The notes: generated from the sequence alone by a model not told the origin. A stretch of DNA of 12,688 bases from Synechococcaceae bacterium Bin_79_3 (GCA_009914645.1 VFLB01000240.1:1-12688); one strand, 5' to 3'; positions 1 through 6,357 are shown, counted from the stretch's first letter. Translations and numbers: made by a program.

Positions 1-78
1 AGCCCCCTGCAAAAATAGCTCGATGCCAGGTAAAAATTTCCTTTTTAAATTAGTGCTTTGATTAGCTCTAATCCCACT

Positions 79-104
79 GCCACCCTTCTAGGGTGGCTTT
101 TTTT
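79..104 (+). terminator. Rho-independent terminator of an upstream gene
   Basis: A perfect 7-base-pair stem is visible: GCCACCC at 79-85, loop TTCTA at 86-90, GGGTGGC at 91-97, followed at once by seven T residues (98-104). This is the classic intrinsic terminator form for + strand transcription. The gene it serves lies mostly or wholly left of the window; all three forward frames meet a stop within the first 61 bases, so I cannot say which frame is the real gene end. It sits only 31 bases before the ATG of the next gene, which leaves little room for a separate promoter. Confidence 0.9.
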
Positions 105-135
105 GTGCTACACCTAATAAAGATTTCTTTTCCCC

Positions 136-525
136 ATGGCTGATCAAACAGTTGCTAAGTTCGTAGCTCAACTCGGTAACGATAACGTTCTGAAGGCCAG
201 GCTGGAATCCGCAAATCTAGCTGAGCTTTTGTTAATTGCAGAAGAGCACAATCTTCAATTTGGTCATGCCCATGATTTATATGCCCGTGCTAAGCATTCC
301 ATGGAATTATGGGGTACAGCTCCTAATAGCGTTACACCAGTTGGAGATGCAGTACCAGTTGTATCCAGTTTTATTGAGCAAGCAAAAGCAAATCCTGGTT
401 TGCAAGAAAAGCTTGAATCTGCTGATTTAGAGGAATTGCTTGCTATCGCTAAAACCTATGATCTTGATTTTGGCCATGCTGATTCCATCTACACCACAGC
501 TAAAAGTGAATTAGAAATTTGGTGA
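136..525 (+). CDS. Tandem-duplicated Nif11-like small protein
   Basis: The 129-residue protein is two copies of one helical unit. Copy 1 (residues 6-59) and copy 2 (76-129) align without gaps at a 70-residue offset, with 24 of 54 positions identical by hand count. Shared landmarks are the LESA segment, an EL-L-IA core, an FGHA motif, a Tyr, an AK pair and a terminal Trp. The pattern of a phenylalanine-led first helix, then KLESAD-like and ELLAIAK-like helices and a (D/Q)F turn, resembles the Nif11 domain, known as the leader part of some cyanobacterial and proteobacterial peptides of the Nif11 class. Here there is no double-Gly cleavage site, no Cys-rich core and no cysteine at all, so it is more likely a stand-alone Nif11-like protein of unknown function than a peptide precursor. 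The ATG start has no clear Shine-Dalgarno sequence. A related single-copy gene follows 68 bases downstream. Confidence 0.72.
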   Translation: MADQTVAKFVAQLGNDNVLKARLESANLAELLLIAEEHNLQFGHAHDLYARAKHSMELWGTAPNSVTPVGDAVPVVSSFIEQAKANPGLQEKLESADLEELLAIAKTYDLDFGHADSIYTTAKSELEIW

Positions 526-593
526 TTTCCTCAATAATATATTTAATTTAATCTGCGCTTGCTAGAACAGACCTGTACATTTGCACTCTTTGG

Positions 594-851
594 ATGAGCC
601 AAGCAAATCTCGACCTCTTTTTGGCAGAAGCTCGTAAAAGTCAAGCGCTTTCAGATCAGGTGCGTGCTGCCCGCAGCCATGCTGAATTAATTAAGCTTGC
701 GGCTAATAGTGGCCATGATTTAAGTAAGGCAACTGTTGTTCGTCATCATCTGCATCGTTTAGCTGGGCGTAGTGATGCTGAACTTGAAAGCCTTGGCGAG
801 CATGTATTTAATGATGATTTTGGTGATGTATTCTTAGGTAAGTTCATTTAA
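594..851 (+). CDS. Nif11-like small protein, single copy
   Basis: This is an 85-residue protein of unknown function. Residues about 5-50 (from LDLFLAEARKS through ELIKLAANSGHDLS) follow the same helix pattern as the units in the preceding gene: a hydrophobic/Phe first helix, a charged middle helix, then EL-KLA and a (G)HDLS turn in place of DFGHA. The last 35 residues are different and acidic, with several Asp and Phe, ending in a hydrophobic LGKFI. It has no cysteines and no double-Gly motif. The ATG lacks an obvious ribosome binding site. It lies 68 bases after the duplicated Nif11-like gene on the same strand, so the two may be co-transcribed. It stops 8 bases before the end of the convergent minus-strand gene. 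The Nif11 assignment is by eye and weaker than for its neighbour. Confidence 0.6.
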   Translation: MSQANLDLFLAEARKSQALSDQVRAARSHAELIKLAANSGHDLSKATVVRHHLHRLAGRSDAELESLGEHVFNDDFGDVFLGKFI

Positions 852-859
852 CTCAGCCC

Positions 860-1414
860 TTAGGAGCTAAATTCACTATTATATTCATTGAAGCTACGTT
901 TAGTCCTTGTTTCATTACCCGCAGAGCGTCCGGTTGCTTTAGCAAGTGCCTGTTCAATTTCTGCTTCATTCATATTGCCTTGCCCACTAAACAGTACGTT
1001 TGTTGATGCATCTATCACTACAATTTGAGGTACCATTCCATTCCAGTAATGATTTGGAGAATTATTAGGAGCGCTGGGATCCACTTTATATGGATCGCTT
1101 GTAAGTGCAATTAATTCAACATCATTGCCCCATCTGCCTTGCAAATCTGATAGCAAAGGGGCGAAACGTTTGCTTGAATTGTTATCGTCTAAATAGAATG
1201 CAAGAAGAATTGGTTTTTTTAATCTCACTGCCTCTTCTAGGCTTGTGCTCGGTGGAACTAAGGCGCCATTACCGGCATATAGTGCAAAGATATTCCCATC
1301 GTAGCTGTTGCTATCAATATCAGCGATAGCAGATAGTGGCGTTGCTAAGAATAATAGAAAGGATAGAATTAAAGCATATACTGCATTTAAGGCGCTGCGT
1401 TTGTTGCTTTGCAT
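860..1414 (-). CDS. Thioredoxin-like exported protein, likely thylakoid PSI accumulation factor
   Basis: The protein has 184 residues. Residues 1-31 form a signal peptide: a basic start (SNKR), a hydrophobic run at about 12-25, and an AIA cleavage region at 29-31. The mature part has a thioredoxin-like layout: a beta strand PILLAFYLDD (68-77), a helix, a second strand VELIAL (99-104), a cis-proline-type site MVPQIVVI (127-134), and a final strand-helix unit to about 160. There are no cysteines, so the CxxC position is lost and it cannot act as a thiol oxidoreductase. The N-terminal segment NIFALYAGNGALVPP and the FYLDD motif match my memory of the cyanobacterial family called thylakoid membrane photosystem I accumulation factor; this needs a profile search. 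It is the last gene of the hisA-fur-DUF3685 cluster, 24 bases after the DUF3685 stop, with no strong Shine-Dalgarno sequence. The polar, charged C-terminal tail (162-184) is extra. Confidence 0.62.
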   Translation of the reverse strand: MQSNKRSALNAVYALILSFLLFLATPLSAIADIDSNSYDGNIFALYAGNGALVPPSTSLEEAVRLKKPILLAFYLDDNNSSKRFAPLLSDLQGRWGNDVELIALTSDPYKVDPSAPNNSPNHYWNGMVPQIVVIDASTNVLFSGQGNMNEAEIEQALAKATGRSAGNETRTKRSFNEYNSEFSS

Positions 1415-1438
1415 GATTGGAAATTCCGAAAAGTTGGT

Positions 1439-3127
1439 TTAAAGTTTATCGCCGCTAAGCGCCGAGTTTTGAATTCCTTTGCCTAGACCCTGCATAATAC
1501 CTCTACCAATAAGTCCTATCGCACGTCCCAATACTCTTGTTAATAGGAGCACCATTAATGTGCCAATGCGGTTAATAAGGATTTCAAGCTGTGGTGCTAG
1601 GGCATCTCTTGCCTCTAAAAGAACTGTTATTGCCTGTTGCCACCAACTAAGTGTTTTCAGTTCATGATCCCGCGGTTCTATTAAAACTTGAGAGCACCAT
1701 TTACCGGATCGTATTGTGTAAAGAGTCCTCTTACTTTCATAAATAGCAATAGGTCTTACAAATAGACTTTGCCAACGCTCAGTTGAATTAAGCTGATTGC
1801 GTAAGCGATCTAATTCTCGAGTGGGTAGAAATTTTGCAGGTAGCATTGATCTGCGTAGTTCTGGCCAGCCGCTGCATGCTTCCAACACTTCTTTAGCGAT
1901 TCGTTCTGCGCTTCTTAGGAGCCAATTGCTTAGCAGAGTTTGTAGATGTAAGAGCGCATAAGGCTGATCTGGTGCCATTAGTTGACCATTTATTAGTAAT
2001 GGCTTTCCTTCAATTAGGGCTATTAATACAGGGTAAAGAGTGCAAAGATCCGGATCTTCATCCTGAAGATTTGAAGTTTGGAGCAATCTGTCAGCAAGGA
2101 GAACAAGATTGCCCTCTTTAGGCATCTGTGTGTATGGCCCCACTAATTGAAGTAGGGCTCGTTGCCTGAGTAATGGTTGTTGATTAAGCCACAAATCATC
2201 AACTGAACCTTCCATATTTGCCTTTTCTAGTGAAATTTTCTCAACCAGAATCTTAAACTCATTTAGCAAGCATTCGAATAAATTTTGGCGCCGTTCTGTT
2301 AGCAGGGCCGCAAGCGCTAGCAGTTGGTTAGATTCATCTGCTACTAAATCCTTACAGCTGTTTGCTAAATTCAGTTGAAGTTGAGTAAGCAAATTAATAC
2401 CACCGCGCTGAGGCAGCCAAATGTGTAGATTTTCTTTGCTTTCATGATTTTCCATTTGAACGCTTTTATTGGATTCTCCCCAAATAAAATGTAATATTCG
2501 GCGGGCCATTCGCAGTTCCCTTAAACGTCCGTGCATTACAAATGTAAATAACCCTGGCTGCTTTTCAGTTGCAATTATTTGAAGAATTTGATTTATTTCC
2601 TTTTCTATTTGCATTAAACCATTTTTAAATAACAGATTGTCTAGGCCTTGATTGTATGAGGTTTTTTGATTAATATAGGTTTTAGGAAGATCTAAATTTT
2701 GTTCTTGCTTGATTTTAAATACTCTGCCTCCATTTAGCACAAGCTCCATGGCTTCACTGATTTCCGCCAGGCTCGGTTGTTCTAGTAAGCCATCTACTTT
2801 TAGTTTTAATAGTAAATCCTGTTGATAATTCTTGCTGTTATTTATTATTAATATTAATGGAGTTCCTGGCTCTCGCAATCCCCATTGCGTTAACTCTTCC
2901 CTGAGAGTATCGCTTGCTAGAGGATTTTGCAATATCCAGCATATTAACTGCAGTCTATTGGAACTTCTATTTGGATAAGATTTATTGCCTTCTTTTGGGG
3001 TTGGTTGTAAATCTATCTGCCAATTTGGATGTTTTATTTTGAATAGTTCTATGAGGGCTTGAGCTTGCCACTGTTGCCCAACCACAAGAATTCTTTGCTT
3101 GTTTAGATCTAGCGAATGATTATTCAT
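1439..3127 (-). CDS. DUF3685 / Ycf55-like protein with degenerate receiver domain
   Basis: The protein has 562 residues. Residues about 10-137 resemble a response-regulator receiver domain: first strand RILVVG, alternating strands and helices, and a typical ending VDGLLEQ...EISEAMELVLNGGRVF. The acidic pair after strand 1 is replaced (VVGQQ) and strand 3 (LICWILQN) has no phosphorylatable Asp, so it should not be phosphorylated. The rest is mostly helical, rich in Leu, Trp and Arg, and ends in a hydrophobic helix (about 525-550, with MVLLLTRVLG and IGLIGRGIM) and a short polar tail. Overall this fits the cyanobacterial DUF3685 proteins related to plastid Ycf55; function unknown. The ATG follows the fur stop with no gap (TAAATG), which suggests translational coupling. 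The gene is unusually A+T rich: 2581-2640 has 13 G+C in 60 bases. I am confident it is a real gene and moderately so of the family. Confidence 0.7.
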   Translation of the reverse strand: MNNHSLDLNKQRILVVGQQWQAQALIELFKIKHPNWQIDLQPTPKEGNKSYPNRSSNRLQLICWILQNPLASDTLREELTQWGLREPGTPLILIINNSKNYQQDLLLKLKVDGLLEQPSLAEISEAMELVLNGGRVFKIKQEQNLDLPKTYINQKTSYNQGLDNLLFKNGLMQIEKEINQILQIIATEKQPGLFTFVMHGRLRELRMARRILHFIWGESNKSVQMENHESKENLHIWLPQRGGINLLTQLQLNLANSCKDLVADESNQLLALAALLTERRQNLFECLLNEFKILVEKISLEKANMEGSVDDLWLNQQPLLRQRALLQLVGPYTQMPKEGNLVLLADRLLQTSNLQDEDPDLCTLYPVLIALIEGKPLLINGQLMAPDQPYALLHLQTLLSNWLLRSAERIAKEVLEACSGWPELRRSMLPAKFLPTRELDRLRNQLNSTERWQSLFVRPIAIYESKRTLYTIRSGKWCSQVLIEPRDHELKTLSWWQQAITVLLEARDALAPQLEILINRIGTLMVLLLTRVLGRAIGLIGRGIMQGLGKGIQNSALSGDKL

Positions 3128-3544
3128 TTAATTACGCCTACCTTGTAATTGCAGGCGATAGCTTTCGATTTTGAATCCCGTTTTAGTTTCAATTGAGTTG
3201 AGGAGCTCCATGGGGAGTTCAAGGTCTAAATCATAAATATCTCCACTCTCAATGCAGGTGATATGACTATGGGGATCGGCGCGATGTCCATAGAGCCTGC
3301 CCTGGGCCTTTTCGAGGCATTCAATTATTCCGTGGGCATGCAGCGATTCAAGATTTTGATAAACCGATGTGTGGCCTATGCAGCGCCCATTTGTATTTAG
3401 CAGCTCATATATTTCCTTTGCGCTCAAATGTGAGCCACTGCTCCAAAGTATCTCTAGAACCAATTTGCGCTGCCGGCTTAGCCGCAACCCTCGGCTGCGG
3501 CAAATCTGAAAAGCGCCATTTAAATCAGCTGTTCTTATTGCCAT
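3128..3544 (-). CDS. Fur-family transcriptional regulator
   Basis: The protein has 138 residues from the ATG at 3544. It has the N-terminal winged-helix domain of the Fur superfamily: SRQRKLVLEIL (about 23-33), the SAKEIYE helix (41-47) and the recognition helix region GHTSVYQNLESLHAHGI (57-73). The C-terminal dimer and metal domain follows, with the His-rich strand HRADPHSHITC (87-97). Fur proteins act as dimers on A+T-rich operators and sense iron, zinc, manganese or peroxide. Here the usual CxxC structural zinc pair is reduced to C97-I-E-S100 and there is no second C-terminal CxxC, so that zinc site is absent. The subtype (Fur, Zur or PerR) cannot be set from this. A TTG at 3568, inside hisA, would add eight residues. 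I prefer the ATG, which is preceded by GGAG but at only two bases. It lies between hisA and DUF3685 with almost no spacing. Confidence 0.88.
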   Translation of the reverse strand: MAIRTADLNGAFQICRSRGLRLSRQRKLVLEILWSSGSHLSAKEIYELLNTNGRCIGHTSVYQNLESLHAHGIIECLEKAQGRLYGHRADPHSHITCIESGDIYDLDLELPMELLNSIETKTGFKIESYRLQLQGRRN

Positions 3545-3564
3545 AGCTCCATCATATGGAGCTA
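3544..3564. promoter_or_regulatory. Inverted repeat over hisA stop and fur start
   Basis: A perfect 9-base inverted repeat is present: TAGCTCCAT at 3544-3552, a 3-base spacer CAT, and ATGGAGCTA at 3556-3564. It covers the hisA stop codon (3562-3564), and its other end reaches the A of the fur ATG (3542-3544). In the minus-strand transcript it would fold as a hairpin with a 3-base loop that holds the GGAG element next to the fur start. It could be a translational control hairpin or a protein operator; either role is inferred from position and symmetry only. There is no T-run, so it is not an intrinsic terminator. Confidence 0.45.
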
Positions 3565-4335
3565 GCAAGTGCCTTTATTTGGTTTTAGCGATTGCGGGTC
3601 TTGAAGCCTTTTAGGTCCGATCGCCAAATTTGCTTCCTGCAGATTCACTTTGCCGTCGTAGAGAGCTCTACCCACGATTACTCCCACCACCCCATCTGCT
3701 TCTAGAGGCAACAAACTTAATAAATCAGTGAGGTCGCCTATGCCTCCTGAAGCGATTACTGGGGTTCCGCTCGCCTTCGCCATTAAGCGTAAAAATTGCA
3801 GATTCGGACCTTCAAGGGTGCCATCTGTGGCTATGTCTGTACAAATCAAAGCAGCTAGACCAATGCCGTTAAATTTTTTGGCAAGCATCGTTGCATCCAC
3901 TTGGCTTGCCTGCGTCCAGCCTTTAGTTGCCACCAGACCATTTCTGGCATCAATTCCTACCACCACCCGCTGGGGGTAACGCTGGGCCAGCTCCAGCACC
4001 AGCTCGGGTTGTTCCACTGCAACGGTACCAAGGATTATCCGATCAACCCCGCATGAAAGTAGTTCTGCCGCTTTTGCGGCATTTCTTATGCCTCCTCCCA
4101 GTTGAACCGGAATATCAAGAGTTGCTGTAATCCGCCTTACCAAAGGATGATTTATTGGTTCCCCACTGCGGGCCCCATCTAAATCCACCAAATGCAGGCG
4201 TTGCGCCCCTTGCCGCTGCCATTCCAGGGCTTGCTTAATTGGATCTGCACTGAAATGGGTAACTCTTTCGTAATCGCCTTGATGAAGCCTTACGCATTGG
4301 CCATTGAGTAGATCGATCGCGGGAATTATTTGCAT
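3562..4335 (-). CDS. hisA: Phosphoribosylformimino-5-aminoimidazole carboxamide ribotide isomerase (HisA)
   Basis: HisA is a cytoplasmic (beta/alpha)8-barrel enzyme. It carries out the fourth step of histidine synthesis, an Amadori rearrangement of ProFAR to PRFAR, the substrate of HisF/HisH. From the ATG at 4335 the protein has 257 residues, normal for the family, and begins MQIIPAIDLLNGQCVRLHQG. This start puts the catalytic pair at the usual places: Asp8 in AIDLLNG and Asp129 in GIDARNG. Phosphate-binding glycine motifs are visible at QLGGGIR (about 78-84) and ASGGIG (about 195-200), with TDIATDGTL in between. Earlier starts (ATG at 4359, TTG at 4368) would add residues not usual for HisA. 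It is the first gene of the minus-strand cluster; its stop lies inside the inverted repeat before fur. Histidine genes are scattered in cyanobacteria, so its isolation from other his genes is normal. Confidence 0.97.
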   Translation of the reverse strand: MQIIPAIDLLNGQCVRLHQGDYERVTHFSADPIKQALEWQRQGAQRLHLVDLDGARSGEPINHPLVRRITATLDIPVQLGGGIRNAAKAAELLSCGVDRIILGTVAVEQPELVLELAQRYPQRVVVGIDARNGLVATKGWTQASQVDATMLAKKFNGIGLAALICTDIATDGTLEGPNLQFLRLMAKASGTPVIASGGIGDLTDLLSLLPLEADGVVGVIVGRALYDGKVNLQEANLAIGPKRLQDPQSLKPNKGTC

Positions 4336-4400
4336 CGCAGGTTTTGTTTGTTTTGGCATTCTCGCCAAGAGAGGATGAGCCCAGTCATGGGGATCCAGGA

Positions 4401-5321
4401 ATGCGCATTCTGTTGATGGGTGGTACCCGTTTCATCGGTAAACCTTTGGTGCAGCAATTACTTGTGGCTGGTCATCAACTCACCCTTTTTACGAGGGGAC
4501 GCCAGCCCATACCCGCTGGAGTGTTGCACTTAAGCGGCGATCGCAACGTTGCTGCAGACCTGGCTCCTCTGCAAGGCCAGGCTTTTGATGTGATCATCGA
4601 TAGTTCTGGTAGAAGCATGGAGGAAAGCCAAGCTGTGCTGGCTTGCACCGGTGCTCCCTCCCATCGCTTTGTATACGTGAGTTCCGCTGGCGTTTATGCC
4701 GATAGCGAACTATGGCCTTTAGATGAGGAATCTCCTCTAGATCCCTCCAGCCGCCATGCAGGAAAGGCCCGCACGGAGGATTGGTTGCGCCAGCAAGGGA
4801 TACCTTTTACCAGTTTTCGGCCCACATACATCTATGGCCCAGGTAACTACAACCCAGTTGAAAATTGGTTTTTTGCTCGCATTTGCCAGGATTTAGCTGT
4901 GCCCCTCCCCGGTGATGGTTCCACCATTACTCAATTGGGCCATGTGGATGACTTAGCCATGGCAATGGCCCGTTGCCTCGAGGTAGATGCATCTATAAAT
5001 CGGATTTATAACTGCACCGGCAGTAAAGGGGTGAGCTTCAGGGGCTTAGTGGCAGCAGCAGCAAGGGCCTGTGGCAAGGATCCCTCCACCGTTGAAATGC
5101 GCAGTTTTGATCCCTCTTGCCTTGATCCCAAGGCGCGCAAGGCATTTCCGTTGCGGCTTAATCATTTTTTAGTTGATGTGCATCGGCTTGAGCGGGAATT
5201 AGCTTTTACTCCCCGTTTTGATCTTGATGCCGGGCTTGCCGATAGCTTTAAAAATGATTACGGCCTGCGGCCTGATCAACAGGTTGATTGCAGCTCCGAT
5301 GCGCTGTTGTGGAAAAACTAG
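4401..5321 (+). CDS. CSP41b-like NAD-dependent epimerase/dehydratase-family protein
   Basis: The product has 306 residues from the ATG at 4401. It opens with a Rossmann strand and glycine loop MRILLMGGTRFIG (1-13). The SDR catalytic Tyr-xxx-Lys is not kept; in its place is SRHAGK (His119, Lys122). YIYGPGNYNP (143-152), followed by an ENWFF segment and QLGHVDDLA, are close to the plastid CSP41b protein (chloroplast stem-loop binding protein) as I recall it, as is the ending with a KAFP motif and a GLADS helix. Plant CSP41 proteins bind and cut stem-loop RNA and associate with ribosomes and transcripts in plastids; the cyanobacterial role is less clear and I infer an RNA-related or sugar-nucleotide-related role. 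A TTG at 4344 would add 19 residues that lie across the divergent hisA promoter region, so I reject it. GGGGATCCAGGA directly precedes the ATG. Its stop overlaps the pgsA stop by four bases. Confidence 0.85.
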   Translation: MRILLMGGTRFIGKPLVQQLLVAGHQLTLFTRGRQPIPAGVLHLSGDRNVAADLAPLQGQAFDVIIDSSGRSMEESQAVLACTGAPSHRFVYVSSAGVYADSELWPLDEESPLDPSSRHAGKARTEDWLRQQGIPFTSFRPTYIYGPGNYNPVENWFFARICQDLAVPLPGDGSTITQLGHVDDLAMAMARCLEVDASINRIYNCTGSKGVSFRGLVAAAARACGKDPSTVEMRSFDPSCLDPKARKAFPLRLNHFLVDVHRLERELAFTPRFDLDAGLADSFKNDYGLRPDQQVDCSSDALLWKN

Positions 5322-5854
5322 TTACTTTTAGGTTTTAGGTAGCCCAAGGCTGAATAAAGAGCCAGCAATAGCGAAGGCCAAAACAAACACCAGCCCAGCC
5401 CATGAATTGTGCTAACTACCTGTGGTGGCAGCCATTTTTGGGGCCAGAGCATTAAGAGTAGAGCCGCAAATTGCAGCAACGTTTTGGCCTTTCCTGTCAT
5501 TGAGGCGGCGCCACCGCTGGCTTGTCCGCCACGCCAACTTGAGATCAAAAGCTCTCGGCTAATTAAAAGCCAGAGGGCCCATAGGGGTAAACGTTGTTGT
5601 TGAGTTAGCCAGAGCAGTGGTGCTAATACAAAAATTTTGTCGGTTAGGGGATCTAGCTGAGCACCCCAGATGCTGCCCCCACCAGCTCGGCGCGCTAGCC
5701 AGCCATCGGCCCAGTCGCTTAGGCCGCCAACTAGCAGCAGGATCCAGGCAAGGCTCGCCTGGCCTTGCCCGAGGGCAATCACCATCGGCAAACCCAATAG
5801 GGCGCGGCCAATGGTGAGCCCGTTAGCTGTAGAGCGAAGGAGATTGGGGTTCAT
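5318..5854 (-). CDS. pgsA: CDP-alcohol phosphatidyltransferase, likely phosphatidylglycerophosphate synthase
   Basis: The protein has 178 residues and is an integral membrane enzyme. It carries the full signature of class I CDP-alcohol phosphotransferases, D-G-x2-A-R-x8-G-x3-D-x3-D: Asp50, Gly51, Ala54, Arg55, Gly64, Asp68 and Asp72, plus Asp47 before it. The four Asp residues bind two metal ions. Several hydrophobic segments are visible (about 18-29, 34-46, 74-84, 90-99, 126-138 and 150-172). PgsA condenses CDP-diacylglycerol with glycerol 3-phosphate to make phosphatidylglycerol phosphate, the precursor of phosphatidylglycerol, the only major phospholipid of thylakoids and needed by both photosystems. 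The choice of PgsA over other members of the superfamily rests on size, the N-terminal NLLRSTANGLTIGR pattern and its being a usual cyanobacterial gene. The ATG is at 5854; the divergent CBS gene starts 35 bases away. Its TAG stop overlaps the TAG of the CSP41b-like gene in the palindrome CTAG. Confidence 0.88.
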   Translation of the reverse strand: MNPNLLRSTANGLTIGRALLGLPMVIALGQGQASLAWILLLVGGLSDWADGWLARRAGGGSIWGAQLDPLTDKIFVLAPLLWLTQQQRLPLWALWLLISRELLISSWRGGQASGGAASMTGKAKTLLQFAALLLMLWPQKWLPPQVVSTIHGLGWCLFWPSLLLALYSALGYLKPKSN

Positions 5855-5889
5855 TGCCCTGCAGAATGGCTCAAGCTGAAACAGTTTTC

Positions 5890-6357
5890 ATGGTGATGCA
5901 GCGATTGGTTTCGGAAGTGATGACTAGCCCATTGTTTACGGTGCAATTAACTACCCCTCTACAGGAGGCAGTTGCTTTACTAAATCAGCATCACATCAGT
6001 GCTTTGCCTGTAATTGATGCCAAGGGTGCGCTGCTGGGTGAACTTAGTGAACAGGATTTAATGGTTCGCGAAAGTGGTTTTGATGCCGGGCCCTACGTGC
6101 TATTGCTCGACAGTGTGATCTATCTAAAAAATCCCCTGCAATGGGATAAAGAAGTACATCAAGTTTTAGGAAATAATGTTTCTGATTTAATTAATCGCCA
6201 TCCCCACACCTGTGCCATTGATTTACCTTTACCGAAGGCTGCAAAACTTTTACACAACGGTAAAACCCAGCGCTTATTTGTATTAAACCCAGATGGTATG
6301 CCAGTAGGTGTGCTCACCCGTGGAGATGTGGTGCGAGCGCTTGCTGAAGCTGGTTAA
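5890..6357 (+). CDS. Two-CBS-domain protein
   Basis: The protein has 155 residues from the ATG at 5890. It is a tandem CBS pair (Bateman module). CBS1 begins at LVSEVMTSPLFTV and runs through the ISALPVID strand to GELSEQDLM. CBS2 begins at NVSDLINRHPHTC and runs to RLFVLNPDGMPVGVLTRGDVVRAL at the C terminus. Between them is a linker of about 30 residues with DSVIYLKNPLQWDKEVHQVLG, much like the layout of small plant plastid CBSX proteins. CBS pairs bind adenine nucleotides and pass an energy signal to a partner; the partner here is unknown. There is no attached enzyme domain. Starts at 5854 (TTG), 5866 (ATG) and 5896 (ATG) are also in frame; 5890 is chosen because family members usually begin a few residues before the VMT motif. 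No clear Shine-Dalgarno sequence is visible. Its TAA stop interlocks with the stop of the next minus-strand gene. Confidence 0.88.
   Translation: MVMQRLVSEVMTSPLFTVQLTTPLQEAVALLNQHHISALPVIDAKGALLGELSEQDLMVRESGFDAGPYVLLLDSVIYLKNPLQWDKEVHQVLGNNVSDLINRHPHTCAIDLPLPKAAKLLHNGKTQRLFVLNPDGMPVGVLTRGDVVRALAEAG

Noticed and set aside
526..593. Separate promoter for the second Nif11-like gene
   Set aside because: A TTGCTA and a TACATT are present but only 11 bases apart, too close for a normal promoter; the A+T-rich run alone is weak evidence.
136..851. RiPP (Nif11-class) precursor peptides with biosynthetic genes
   Set aside because: No double-Gly cleavage site, no Cys/Ser/Thr-rich core after the domain, and no LanM, radical SAM or transporter gene in the window.
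4537..4544. HIP1 octamer GCGATCGC
   Set aside because: Only one clear copy was seen, inside a coding region, so there is no array or enrichment to report.
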